A stretch of DNA of 64,000 nt from Pseudomonas sp. UYIF39 (GTDB taxonomy: Bacteria > Pseudomonadota > Gammaproteobacteria > Pseudomonadales > Pseudomonadaceae), in assembly GCF_029963765.1 (NCBI RefSeq), contig NZ_JALBYU010000015.1, positions 62,001-126,000 of the forward strand, written 5' to 3'. Every line of letters starts with the position of its first letter. Positions within the stretch are counted from its first letter, which is position 1. Made by a program: the position numbers and the translations under genes. Shown here piece by piece: positions 26,765 through 35,689 of this stretch. The notes below the pieces were generated by a model, which saw only the letters and a program-made list of their open reading frames with translations, ran no database searches and had not been told where the DNA came from.

Positions 26765-26900
26765 CCTGTAGCAGCTGCCGAAGGCTGCGTTCGACTGCGC
26801 AGCAGGCGTAAATCAGACACTACGGTATGCCAGACAGGTCAAGGTCACAGAATTAGCGACTGCTGCGCAGTCGAACGCAGCCTTCGGCAGCTGCTACAGG
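26765..26900. repeat. REP-type inverted repeat (GTAGCAGCTGCCGAAGGCTGCG type)
   Basis: Arms beginning CCTGTAGCAGCTGCCGAAGG at 26765 and the complementary CCTTCGGCAGCTGCTACAGG ending at 26900, with arms of about 35 bp and a central spacer. A second member of this family lies at 57121-57245. Confidence 0.9.
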
Positions 26901-27253
26901 GGGCGGCAGTGTGTATGCCCGAGATACTTGGATTAGAGCCATCGGAGCGTAAATGCCGCCTAAGTTGGGGACATGACGATGCACCATTACCGTGCAATAC
27001 TCCGCGCCGTTTCATTGGCAAAAAATCCTGCTTTAGGCAGGTAATGCCCCTCCGTAAACCCGGCTTTCCCCGAGAGTTCTCGCTAAATGTTGTGGTTTAT
27101 AGAGTGAAAAACCCTGTAGGAAGCTTTTTATACTGCACGCCCCGCTGATCTTGCAGGTTTTGTCCTACAAGACGGGTTTGCCCACGAAGCAGGCCCGGTT
27201 TCAGAAAAGCATTGGCTTACAGGTCAGCGCTTTGACACTCGGTGGTCATATCC

Positions 27254-27261
27254 AATAACAA
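27254..27261 (+). promoter_or_regulatory. Candidate Hfq-Crc catabolite repression motif
   Basis: AATAACAA matches the AAYAAYAA catabolite-activity motif exactly and lies just before the GAGG ribosome site of the amino acid permease, the position where Hfq-Crc blocks translation in Pseudomonas. Confidence 0.5.
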
Positions 27262-27278
27262 GACGAGGTTGAACCCCT

Positions 27279-28697
27279 ATGCCAGGCAATCACCTGCCCA
27301 ATGGCGAGACCGCTCAAGGCGGCCCGCTCAAACGCGAACTCGGCGAACGGCATATTCGCTTGATGGCGCTCGGTGCCTGTATCGGCGTCGGTCTGTTCCT
27401 CGGTTCCGCCAAGGCCATCGAAATGGCTGGCCCGGCAATCATGCTTTCTTACATCATCGGCGGTCTGGCGATCCTGGTGATCATGCGCGCCCTCGGCGAA
27501 ATGGCTGTGCACAACCCGGTCGCCGGCTCCTTCAGCCGTTATGCTCAAGACTACCTCGGCCCATTGGCAGGCTTCCTGACCGGTTGGAATTACTGGTTCC
27601 TGTGGCTGGTGACCTGCGTTGCAGAAATCACCGCGGTGGCGGTGTACATGGGCGTCTGGTTCCCCGATGTGCCGCGCTGGATCTGGGCACTCGCCGCGTT
27701 GATCAGCATGGGCTCGATCAACCTGATCGCGGTGAAAGCCTTCGGTGAGTTCGAGTTCTGGTTCGCCCTGATCAAGATCGTCACCATCATTGCGATGGTC
27801 GTCGGCGGTATCGGCGTGATCGCGTTCGGCTTCGGCAACGACGGCGTGGCGCTGGGGATTTCCAATCTCTGGGCGCATGGCGGCTTCATGCCCAACGGCA
27901 TGCAAGGCGTGTTGATGTCCCTGCAAATGGTGATGTTCGCCTACCTCGGCGTCGAGATGATCGGCCTGACCGCTGGTGAAGCGAAGAACCCGCAGAAGAC
28001 CATTCCCAATGCGATCGGCTCGGTGTTCTGGCGGATTCTGCTGTTCTATGTCGGCGCGCTGTTCGTGATCCTGTCGATCTACCCGTGGAACGAAATCGGC
28101 ACTCAGGGCAGTCCGTTCGTGATGACCTTCGAGCGCCTGGGCATCAAGACCGCCGCCGGCATCATCAACTTCGTGGTGATCACCGCGGCACTGTCGTCCT
28201 GCAACGGCGGCATATTCAGTACCGGGCGCATGCTCTACAGCCTGGCGCAGAATGGCCAGGCCCCGGCCGGCTTCGCCAAGACCTCGAACAACGGCGTGCC
28301 GCGTCGCGCCTTGCTGCTGTCGATCGGTGCCTTGTTGCTGGGCGTGCTGCTCAACTACCTGGTGCCTGAAAAAGTCTTCGTCTGGGTGACGGCGATTGCC
28401 ACCTTCGGCGCGATCTGGACCTGGGTGATGATCCTGCTGGCCCAGCTCAATTTCCGCCAAGGCCTGAGCGCCAGCGAACGTGCCGGCCTGAAATACAAGA
28501 TGTGGTTGTACCCGGTCAGCTCGTATCTGGCGCTGGCGTTTCTGGTACTGGTGGTCGGCCTGATGGCGTACTTCCCGGACACTCGCGTGGCGCTCTATGT
28601 AGGCCCGGGGTTCCTGGTCCTGCTGACGTTGTTGTTCTACGTGTTCAAGCTGCAACCGACCAATGTGTCGCAGGGTGCGGTGCGTTCGGCTTCGTAA
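27279..28697 (+). CDS. APC/AAT-family amino acid permease, ProY-like
   Basis: 472 residues, about 12 transmembrane helices. AAT-family signatures: RHIRLMALGACIGVGLFLGSAKAI, MRALGEMAVHNPVAGSF-type segment, YLGPLAGFLTGWNYW and GGIFSTGRMLYSLAQNG. The spacing and wording follow Salmonella ProY and Pseudomonas proline/histidine-type permeases more than GabP or CycA. It moves an amino acid with protons across the inner membrane; the exact substrate is uncertain. A strong terminator follows. Confidence 0.85.
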   Translation: MPGNHLPNGETAQGGPLKRELGERHIRLMALGACIGVGLFLGSAKAIEMAGPAIMLSYIIGGLAILVIMRALGEMAVHNPVAGSFSRYAQDYLGPLAGFLTGWNYWFLWLVTCVAEITAVAVYMGVWFPDVPRWIWALAALISMGSINLIAVKAFGEFEFWFALIKIVTIIAMVVGGIGVIAFGFGNDGVALGISNLWAHGGFMPNGMQGVLMSLQMVMFAYLGVEMIGLTAGEAKNPQKTIPNAIGSVFWRILLFYVGALFVILSIYPWNEIGTQGSPFVMTFERLGIKTAAGIINFVVITAALSSCNGGIFSTGRMLYSLAQNGQAPAGFAKTSNNGVPRRALLLSIGALLLGVLLNYLVPEKVFVWVTAIATFGAIWTWVMILLAQLNFRQGLSASERAGLKYKMWLYPVSSYLALAFLVLVVGLMAYFPDTRVALYVGPGFLVLLTLLFYVFKLQPTNVSQGAVRSAS

Positions 28698-28715
28698 GAG
28701 GTAACGCCTGAAATG

Positions 28716-28747
28716 AAAAAGCCCCGGTCGTGATGATCGGGGCTTTT
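28716..28747. terminator. Bidirectional terminator after the permease
   Basis: AAAAGCCCC (28717-28725) pairs with GGGGCTTTT (28739-28747), extended inward by GGTC/GATC with one G-T pair. A-run on the left and T-run on the right let it serve both the permease and the convergent OpgC-type gene. Confidence 0.9.
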
Positions 28748-28769
28748 GCGTTTGGAGGGTCAAAAGATC

Positions 28770-29894
28770 TTAAGCGGCCGCCACCGACATTTGCCGATTC
28801 AACCGCTTGTTGAAATCCAGCCACGCCCCCAGCAACGCCATCACCCCGGCACCCACCAACGCTGTGAAAACCTGCATGGCAAACGCATCATCGGTCAGGG
28901 CGTTGAGCATGTCCGCCAAGGGCGCCAACAGCACGCCGAGGCAGAAAACTTCCAGTGAGTAGCGCCCCATGCGACAGCATTGCTGCGCCAGCCAGTTTTG
29001 CGTCCAGTCACTGCCGGGCAAGAGCCTGGCGGTGACATAGGCCAGCGCCAGGAAGTGCAGCAGACGGACCGGCGACAGATCGGTCTTGCTGATCGGGTAC
29101 AGCAGGTTGCTCAGGCTGGCGGGCATCAGGGCATCGTGTATTTCCGGCCAGCGCCAGGAGACAGTCATCACGCCGGTCACCACCACGTACACTGACGCGC
29201 TGACAAACAGGGGCTGGCGCAACAGCGGGCGAGCGTCGGGCAACCGTGGCCGCTGCCCGTGAATCGCCATAAAGCCGCCGAGGATAAACAGCAGTTGCCA
29301 GGTGACGGGGTTGAAGTACCACACACCGTCCTTGATTGCCGCCAGGTTCCAGCCCAACCGCGGTGCCAGCAGGTACACCGCCAATGACACCGCGACGACC
29401 GCCCACGGCTTGCGCACCAGCAACGGCAGGACCAGTGGCAATCCCGCCAGCAGCACGATGTACAGCGGCAGCGGGTCCATCAGGTTCGGCTTGAAGCGCA
29501 GCAGTAATTCATCCGTCAACGCTTGCTGGGGGTTGGTGATGAAGTGATGCATGCCCATTTCCTCCACCAGATCGCGGGTTTCCACATGACTGTTGGCGAA
29601 GAACACGATGCCCATCAGCATGGCCAGCAGGAAAATATGGACCACGTAGAGCACCCAGACGCGCCGCAGAATCTTCACGCAGGCGATCAGGTAACCATCG
29701 CGCGCAAGGATTTTGCCGTAGGCCAGCACGGCCGCGTAGCCGGCGAGAAACACGAATATTTCTGCGGCATCGCTGAAACCGACATTGCGCAGGGTGATTT
29801 GGCCTAGGGGGTTGTGAGGCACGTGATCCCAAAAAATGAAGATCAGCGCCAGGCCGCGAAAAAAGTCGATTCGGTGATCGCGCTCAAACGTCAT
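28770..29894 (-). CDS. OpgC-domain membrane acyltransferase
   Basis: 374 residues from the ATG at 29894 (MTFERDHRIDFFRGLALIFIFWDHV); an upstream in-frame TTG has no support. About ten hydrophobic helices; the N-terminal R-IDFFRGLAL and DAAEIFVFLAGYAA match the OpgC family, inner-membrane proteins that substitute osmoregulated periplasmic glucans (succinylation in E. coli). No opgGH is nearby, so the acceptor could be another glycan. It is divergent from gtrA. Confidence 0.88.
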   Translation of the reverse strand: MTFERDHRIDFFRGLALIFIFWDHVPHNPLGQITLRNVGFSDAAEIFVFLAGYAAVLAYGKILARDGYLIACVKILRRVWVLYVVHIFLLAMLMGIVFFANSHVETRDLVEEMGMHHFITNPQQALTDELLLRFKPNLMDPLPLYIVLLAGLPLVLPLLVRKPWAVVAVSLAVYLLAPRLGWNLAAIKDGVWYFNPVTWQLLFILGGFMAIHGQRPRLPDARPLLRQPLFVSASVYVVVTGVMTVSWRWPEIHDALMPASLSNLLYPISKTDLSPVRLLHFLALAYVTARLLPGSDWTQNWLAQQCCRMGRYSLEVFCLGVLLAPLADMLNALTDDAFAMQVFTALVGAGVMALLGAWLDFNKRLNRQMSVAAA

Positions 29895-29949
29895 GACGGC
29901 GGGCTCGTGAACGGGTGTCGGGATAAGGAGTAGCCGAGGCGCCAAAGAT

Positions 29950-29975
29950 TGCGCGCCGCTTATTGGCGGCGCGCA
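29950..29975. promoter_or_regulatory. GC-rich hairpin in the opgC-like / gtrA divergent region
   Basis: Perfect 10-bp stem TGCGCGCCGC / GCGGCGCGCA with loop TTATTG, 56 bp upstream of the OpgC-type start. No T-run; role unknown. Confidence 0.4.
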
Positions 29976-30133
29976 GGGTGGCGTGATTCGCGGGTAATTG
30001 CAAAACCGGGATATTACGGGATGTCTCCTGGCATTCAGGCAAGCCCTGACCGCTGGTCTGAAAGGTCGTCAGACCTGTGATTTCTGACAGTAGACAGGTT
30101 CAAAGTTTTATGAAGTGAAACGGGAGATTCACC

Positions 30134-30508
30134 ATGAGGTTCTTGTGGAAAGGATTTTCCAGCTACACGGTGGTCGGGGTCGCCAACACGCTGATTCACT
30201 GGCAAATCTTCTTCCTGCTGAGCGTGGGGGCTGGCTTCAGTCAGGCTGTCAGTAACCTGGCTGCCTTCTGCGTGGCCGCCTCGTTTTCCTTCTATATGAA
30301 CGCGCTGTACACCTTCGATACCAAGGCGTCGGTCGGCGGTTATCTTCTATTCTTGGGCACCATGGGGGCGCTGAGTCTGGGCGTCGGCCATGCAGGCGAC
30401 GTGTGGAGGTTTCACGGTCTGCTGACGGTGGCTATTTTTTCAGCGTTGAGCCTGGTGCTGGGCTTTCTGTTTTCAAAGTACGTGGTCTTTCGCGAGCGTA
30501 GTGCATGA
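30134..30508 (+). CDS. gtrA: GtrA-family bactoprenol-linked glucose flippase
   Basis: 124 residues with four hydrophobic helices and the GtrA pattern (SSYTVVGVANTLIHW, FCVAASFSFYMNALYTF, FLFSKYVVFRE). GtrA is thought to flip undecaprenyl-phosphate-glucose across the inner membrane for O-antigen glucosylation. The GGGAG ribosome site is 8 nt before the ATG. The stop overlaps the gtrB start (ATGA). Confidence 0.9.
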   Translation: MRFLWKGFSSYTVVGVANTLIHWQIFFLLSVGAGFSQAVSNLAAFCVAASFSFYMNALYTFDTKASVGGYLLFLGTMGALSLGVGHAGDVWRFHGLLTVAIFSALSLVLGFLFSKYVVFRERSA

Positions 30509-31446
30509 AAGTCTCGTTGATCGTTCCGGTATTCAATGAAGAACAGGCGATCAGTCTGTTTTATCAGGCCGTGCGTCGCGAGTTGAGGCTTGACCAGGCT
30601 GAGGTCGAAATCGTGTTCATCAACGATGGCAGTTCCGACCGGACGGCTGAGGAGGTCAAGACCCTGGCGCAGGCCGATGATCAGGTATTGCTGATCAACT
30701 TCTCGCGCAATTTCGGCAAGGAGCCGGCGTTGTTCGCCGGCCTGGAATATGCCACCGGCGATGCGGTGATTCCCATGGATGTCGATTTGCAGGACCCGAT
30801 CAGCGTCATCCCGCGGTTGATTGGCGAATGGCAAAAAGGTGCTGATGTGGTGCTCGCCAAACGCCGGGATCGCACCGCCGACAGTTACCTGAAACGCCAC
30901 AGCGCGTCGCTGTTCTACCGTGTGCTGAACCGTATCGCTTACACCCGCATCGAAGAAAACGTCGGCGATTTCCGGCTGATGGACCGTAAGGTGGTCAACG
31001 TGATTCGCGCGCTTCCCGAGCACCAGTTGTTCATGAAAGGCGTGCTGTCATGGGCCGGGTTCACCACCGTGGTGGTGGAATACGAGCGAGCCGAGCGAGT
31101 GGCAGGCACCAGCAAGTTCAATGGCTGGAAGCTCTGGAACCTGGCGCTGGAAGGCGTGACCTCGTTCAGTACGGTGCCGTTGCGTTTATGGACTTACGTC
31201 GGTGGCGGAATTTCGATCTTCGCGGTGCTCTACGCGGTGTACATGGTGCTGGACAAGATTTTCTTCGGCAACAGCGTCCCCGGTTACCCGTCGTTGATGA
31301 CCGCGATTCTGTTTCTCGGCGGCGTGCAGTTGATCGGCATCGGCATCCTCGGTGAGTACGTCGGCCGCATCTACATCGAAGCCAAGCATCGCCCGCGCTA
31401 TATCGTCAAAGACGTCGTGGGCGGTAAAGACCGGCTCGGGATTTAG
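30505..31446 (+). CDS. gtrB: GtrB-type bactoprenol glucosyltransferase
   Basis: 313 residues; GT2 glycosyltransferase making undecaprenyl-phosphate-glucose. N-terminal catalytic domain: SLIVPVFNEEQAI, INDGSSDRT, SRNFGKEPALFAGLEYATG, MDVDLQDP, GDFRLMDRKVV. Two C-terminal transmembrane helices follow (GGGISIFAVLYAVYMVLDKI and an FLGGVQLIGIGILGEYVGR helix). The middle gene of a three-gene gtr cassette, linked by overlap or a 1-bp gap. Confidence 0.93.
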   Translation: MKVSLIVPVFNEEQAISLFYQAVRRELRLDQAEVEIVFINDGSSDRTAEEVKTLAQADDQVLLINFSRNFGKEPALFAGLEYATGDAVIPMDVDLQDPISVIPRLIGEWQKGADVVLAKRRDRTADSYLKRHSASLFYRVLNRIAYTRIEENVGDFRLMDRKVVNVIRALPEHQLFMKGVLSWAGFTTVVVEYERAERVAGTSKFNGWKLWNLALEGVTSFSTVPLRLWTYVGGGISIFAVLYAVYMVLDKIFFGNSVPGYPSLMTAILFLGGVQLIGIGILGEYVGRIYIEAKHRPRYIVKDVVGGKDRLGI

Positions 31447-31447
31447 C

Positions 31448-32962
31448 ATGGGCAGGTTCAGCGATTTTTTCAGCAAGGAACTCGGGCGTCGGCAGGTCTG
31501 GCTGTTTTTTCTGTTGGCGACCTTTGTGTATGTGGTGCCGCTGATCCTCGCGGACTATCCGTATATCGACGACAACTGGCGATCGTTGTCGGCCGCGGCC
31601 GGTTCGGCCTGGGCGGAGCAGGGACGGTTATTCACCGAGTTGTTCTACAACCTGCTGACCTTCAGCAATGCCGCGCCGAACATCTTTCCGCTGCCACTGT
31701 TGATCGCCACGCTGGCCATGGCCGCGGCGTTGGCCAGCCTGACGTTTCATTACTACCCGCAACCGACGATTGCCTGTTGCCTGGTGCCGTTGCCGCTCTG
31801 GTACAACCCGTTCTTTTTGCAAAACCTGTCCTATCAATACGACGGACCCGCCACGGCCTTGAGCGTGGTGGCGGTCATCTACGCAATCACCTTCCGTCAT
31901 CCCTCGCGCATCGTTCATTGGCTAGTGCCCTCGTTCCTGATTGCGCTGGCGCTGGGGCTCTATCAGGTGAGCCTCAATGTGTTTCTGGGCCTGTGTTGCC
32001 TGGAACTGCTCAGGAACGCGAATGACAAGTTGGCCTGGCCGCAGTGGTGCGAGTTGATTGGCTGGAAAATATCGCAGGCCATCCTGGGCTGGTTGATTTA
32101 CAGCGTCAGTGCTTATCCGTTCATGAGTGGAAATCGCACCTTGTTGTTGAACTGGACGACGCAGCCCCTGCTGCAACTTCAAATCAACATCGCCCGGGTG
32201 CTGGAAAAAGTCGTGCTGCTGTTTCACGGCGGATTTGCCTGGGTGTTCGCCGCACTGCTGCTGTGTGCCATTGCCGGCAGTGTCCGGCTGGGGCTGAACG
32301 TGCTGGGACGTCAGGACACCGGGTTGAAGAAAATCCTGATCGGTCTGGTGTGTTTACTGACATTGCCGGTCGTGACGCTGCTGGTGTCGGGTGTCGCGCT
32401 GTTTTTCCGGGACTTCAATGAAGGCGCCAGGACCCTGATGGGCTTCGCGGTCGTGTTGGTGCTGTTGTTCTATTTGAGTCATCTGGCGCTGGCACGAATC
32501 CACGAGCGGTTGTCGCTGTTGTTGGTGGTTCCCCTGCTGGCGATGCTTTCGATTTCGTATGCCTATGGGCGTGTGCTGACGGTGCAGAAAGCCTTTGCGT
32601 CCAGCGCGCTATTGAGTCTTGAACACGACATCGCGTCGAATCGACAACTGCGCGAGGCCAAGCGCATTTACCTGTCAGTGACCTATTCCGATCACTGGCT
32701 GCTGGGGGCGGCGGGCTCGTTCAAGCAGATGCCGGTGTTGCACTATTTGCTGAACATCGACTTTTACATGCTGGCCGAGAACCTGCCGAAAGTGGGGATC
32801 ACCAACGTGGTGGCGGAGAAGGAGCGACGTAACGCGACGAGTTTGGGTTATCAGGGTTATCCACCGGTGGTGGAAAGCCAGTACTACCGGATTTATCTGC
32901 TGGGCGATTACGGTTTTATTGTCATGAAAGAGCCAGCCCTGATTAAGGCGCTTCACTGGTGA
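31448..32962 (+). CDS. Gtr-II-like membrane glucosyltransferase (serotype-specific)
   Basis: 504 residues from MGRFSDFFSKELGRRQVWL; about eleven transmembrane helices and an early acidic motif DYPYIDDNWR typical of periplasm-facing GT-C/GtrII enzymes. The third gene of gtr cassettes is the variable one that transfers glucose from the lipid carrier to a specific O-antigen sugar. It begins 1 bp after the gtrB stop. In phages such cassettes change serotype; no phage or tRNA remnant flanks this copy. A short hairpin (GCGCTTCAC/GTGAAGCGC, 32948-32967) spans its stop codon. Confidence 0.82.
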   Translation: MGRFSDFFSKELGRRQVWLFFLLATFVYVVPLILADYPYIDDNWRSLSAAAGSAWAEQGRLFTELFYNLLTFSNAAPNIFPLPLLIATLAMAAALASLTFHYYPQPTIACCLVPLPLWYNPFFLQNLSYQYDGPATALSVVAVIYAITFRHPSRIVHWLVPSFLIALALGLYQVSLNVFLGLCCLELLRNANDKLAWPQWCELIGWKISQAILGWLIYSVSAYPFMSGNRTLLLNWTTQPLLQLQINIARVLEKVVLLFHGGFAWVFAALLLCAIAGSVRLGLNVLGRQDTGLKKILIGLVCLLTLPVVTLLVSGVALFFRDFNEGARTLMGFAVVLVLLFYLSHLALARIHERLSLLLVVPLLAMLSISYAYGRVLTVQKAFASSALLSLEHDIASNRQLREAKRIYLSVTYSDHWLLGAAGSFKQMPVLHYLLNIDFYMLAENLPKVGITNVVAEKERRNATSLGYQGYPPVVESQYYRIYLLGDYGFIVMKEPALIKALHW

Positions 32963-32987
32963 AGCGCGATGACAGGGGCAGTCGGGT

Positions 32988-34605
32988 TCAGGCCGCTACG
33001 ACCTCATTCGGCTCGAAACTATCCGCTCGCGCCATCTGCCACATCCGCGAGTAAAACTCGCCGCTCACTTCTCCGGTGAGCAATTCCCCCGGTTTCAAGA
33101 ACACATGTAACTGCGAGAACAACTTGATCTCGGTCGCCGACATGCGCCTTACCAAATGCTTGGCCGACAATTGCGAAGGATGTTCCAACCCGGCAGCAGC
33201 GAGCATTTCGGCCAGGGCCTTGAGCGTGTTGCGGTGGAAGTTGAAGACGCGTTGGGCCTTGTCCGGAACCACCAGTGCGCGTTGGCGCAGGGTGTCCTGG
33301 GTGGCGACACCGGTTGGGCATTTGTTGGTGTGGCAGCTTTGCGACTGGATGCAACCGATGGCGAACATGAAGCCGCGTGCCGAGTTGGCCCAGTCGGCGC
33401 CGATGGCCAGGACACTGGCAATGTCGAAGGCGCTGACGATCTTGCCGCTGGCGCCGAGTTTGATTTTGTCTCGCAGGTTCAGGCCGACGAGCGTGTTGTG
33501 CACGAACAGCAAGCCTTCGCGCATCGGCACACCGATGTGGTCGGTGAACTCCACGGGCGCGGCGCCAGTGCCGCCTTCCTTGCCATCGACCACGATGAAG
33601 TCGGGAAGGATGCCGGTTTCCAGCATGGCCTTGGCGATGCCCATGAATTCCCATGGGTGACCCAGGCAGAACTTGAAGCCCACCGGTTTGCCGCCGGACA
33701 GTTCGCGCAACTGTTGGATGAAGTGCATCAGTTCGATCGGTGTGGAAAACGCACTGTGCCGCGACGGCGAGATGCAATCTTCGCCCATCAGGATGCCGCG
33801 GGTTTCGGCGATTTCCTTGGTGACTTTGTGCTTGGGCAGAATCCCGCCGTGGCCGGGTTTGGCGCCCTGGCTCATCTTGATTTCGATCATCCGCACCTGG
33901 GGCGTCTGCGCTTGTGCCGCGAAGCGTTCGGGGTCGAAGCGCCCGTCAGCGGTGCGACAGCCGAAGTAGCCGCTGCCAAGTTCCCAGGTCAGGTCGCCGC
34001 CGTTTTCCCGGTGATAGACGCTGATGCTGCCTTCGCCGGTGTCGTGGGCGAAGTTGCCGAGTTTCGCCCCCTGGTTCAACGCGCGAATGGCGTTGGCACT
34101 GAGGGAGCCAAAGCTCATGGCCGAGATGTTGAACACCGATGCCGAGTACGGCTGCGTGCACTGCGGGCCGCCGACGATGACCCGAAAACCGCTCGGGTCG
34201 CTCAACGGCGCCGGGCGCATGGAGTGGCCGATGAATTCGAAACCCGACTGATACACATCGATCAACGTGCCGAAGGGTTTGTCGGCGCTTTCGTTCTTGG
34301 CGCGCGAATAGACCAGCGAACGCTGGGCCCGGGAGAAGGGCAGGGCGTCGCTGTCGGACTCGAGCAGGTACTGGCGTTTCCGGGCGAATGCCCTCCACCA
34401 GATAGCGGATGTTGCCGAGGATCGGGTAATTACGGCGCACGGCGTGAGGGCTTTGCAGCAGATCGAATAGGCCCACGAGGCTGAGAATGCCGGTGACGAC
34501 GGTGATCGGCCAGAGCCAGTCGTGCTCCAGGAAGGGCAGGCTGGCGAGGGTGAATATCACACAGACGGCAAAGAAGGCGTAGCGGCTCAGGAGTGACAGG
34601 CTCAT
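32988..34605 (-). pseudogene. FMN-binding glutamate synthase-family protein, frameshifted
   Basis: Related to the FMN/Fe-S domain of glutamate synthase large subunits but standalone with N-terminal membrane helices. The first ~76 codons (MSLSLLSRYAFFAVCVIFTL to YLVEGIRPE) read in one frame from the ATG at 34605 with an AAGGAAA ribosome site. The rest (QYLLESDSDALPFSRAQRS to the end, including NISAMSFGSLSANAIRALN, GGTGAAPVEF and CHTNKCPTGVATQ) is in another frame. The break lies at about 34375-34379, where an expected Ile codon appears to have lost 2 nt. Everything downstream is intact, so this is either a recent mutation or a sequencing error. Confidence 0.85.
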
Positions 34606-34651
34606 ACGGTTTCCTTGGGTTCGGACTCGGTTGTAGTGGACATGGAGAACC

Positions 34652-34743
34652 CTGTGGGAGCGAGCTTGCTCGCGATGGCGGTGATCCAGTCGACATCAAT
34701 GCTGAATGAAAGACCGCAATCGCGAGCAAGCTCGCTCCCACAG
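34652..34743. repeat. REP element pair (GGGAGCGAGCTTGCTCGC type)
   Basis: CTGTGGGAGCGAGCTTGCTC starting at 34652 and its complement ending at 34743, flanking about 40 bp. Lies between the FMN-binding gene's 5' end and the LuxR regulator's 3' end. Confidence 0.92.
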
Positions 34744-34763
34744 AAAAGCATTCCACTGAACAT

Positions 34764-35564
34764 TCAGGCATTTTGTGCCTGGAGAAAAATCGAAAACAGC
34801 TCTGACTGGGATTTGATCCCCAGTTTGCTGTACATGTGTTTCTTATGGACTTTCACGGTTTCGACAGAGATTTCCAGCTTGCGGGCGATTTCCTTACTGG
34901 AGCAACCGCTGAGCATCAAGCGCCCGACGTCCAGTTCCCGGGCGGTCAATTGCGCGCCTTTGAGTTGTTGCACTGACGCTTCCAGCTGCACGCGCCAGTC
35001 GACTTGCGGCGGTGCTGGCGCTAGGGCCACGACTTCGTTGATTTCGTAGGGCAGGCGCTGGCGCAACAGGCCGAACACCCAGGGCTGGATCAGCGACAGC
35101 AAGGCAATCTGCTGGCCGCTGAAACGCTGCTTGCTGCCCAGTGACAGGCACAACGTGCGGTCGCCTTCGAGTTGGCAATTGAACTGGATTTCATCGGCCA
35201 CCACATTCAGACGAAAGTAGCGCTGGTAATACTCGGTCAGCTCGAAATGCTCCGGCGCCACTTCCGACAGGCGATAGAGCCCGGTGCGCGATTGCTCGCG
35301 ACAGGCGATGTAGAACGGATCAAGCAGGTACAACCCACGCAGATAATCCTGGAACAACTGATCGGGACTGCCGTCCGCGCCCGGGCATTCGGCGAACACT
35401 TGCGGGTGCTGATCGGCGCTGAAAAGCAGCGCCACCCAGCTGTCGAAGGTCACGTACTGATCCAGCAAGCGTACAAGCTGCGTCCAGAAATTCGGCTTGT
35501 CCAGGGCGTCGATCAGTTGCCCGACCGAGCGGTGCCACGCGATGTCGTCTAACGAAAGTGTCAT
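34764..35564 (-). CDS. LuxR-family HTH regulator
   Basis: 266 residues. The last ~65 are a LuxR/GerE helix-turn-helix: LTARELDVGRLMLSGCSSKEI, ISVETVKVHKKHMYSKLGI. The N-terminal ~190 residues form an unassigned sensor domain without the acyl-homoserine-lactone receptor signature. Divergent from the amidase/permease genes across a 125-bp gap, so it is the probable regulator of that pair. Confidence 0.88.
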   Translation of the reverse strand: MTLSLDDIAWHRSVGQLIDALDKPNFWTQLVRLLDQYVTFDSWVALLFSADQHPQVFAECPGADGSPDQLFQDYLRGLYLLDPFYIACREQSRTGLYRLSEVAPEHFELTEYYQRYFRLNVVADEIQFNCQLEGDRTLCLSLGSKQRFSGQQIALLSLIQPWVFGLLRQRLPYEINEVVALAPAPPQVDWRVQLEASVQQLKGAQLTARELDVGRLMLSGCSSKEIARKLEISVETVKVHKKHMYSKLGIKSQSELFSIFLQAQNA

Positions 35565-35689
35565 GCCTCTACCCCTATCGGGTTACCCCAGCGGCGTGAT
35601 TTCCCGGCCGGTGGCTTGCTGCGCATACTGGCGCACAGACACCGACCGGGCAATCTTTCTGCCAGCCTGGTCAAGAACAAGGAATACCC

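Larger units (their letters stand above)
26661..27278. other. 618-bp gap between the penicillin-binding protein and the ProY-like permease
   Basis: Divergent promoter region. It holds a REP-type inverted repeat (26765-26900) and an A/Y-rich Crc-like motif before the permease (27254-27261). No convincing gene; a 79-codon frame at 26909-27148 starts inside the REP boundary and lacks a ribosome site. Confidence 0.6.

Noticed and set aside
27014..27033. Sigma-54-like TTGGCA...TGCTTT
   Set aside because: The GG-GC spacing is 11 instead of the required 10 nt.
26909..27148. 79-residue open frame upstream of the ProY-like permease
   Set aside because: It begins beside a REP element, lacks a ribosome site and has no recognisable content.
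33946..34370. Tail of the frameshifted FMN-binding gene in its original frame
   Set aside because: After about residue 76 the frame is Arg-rich and antisense-like; the real protein continues in another frame.
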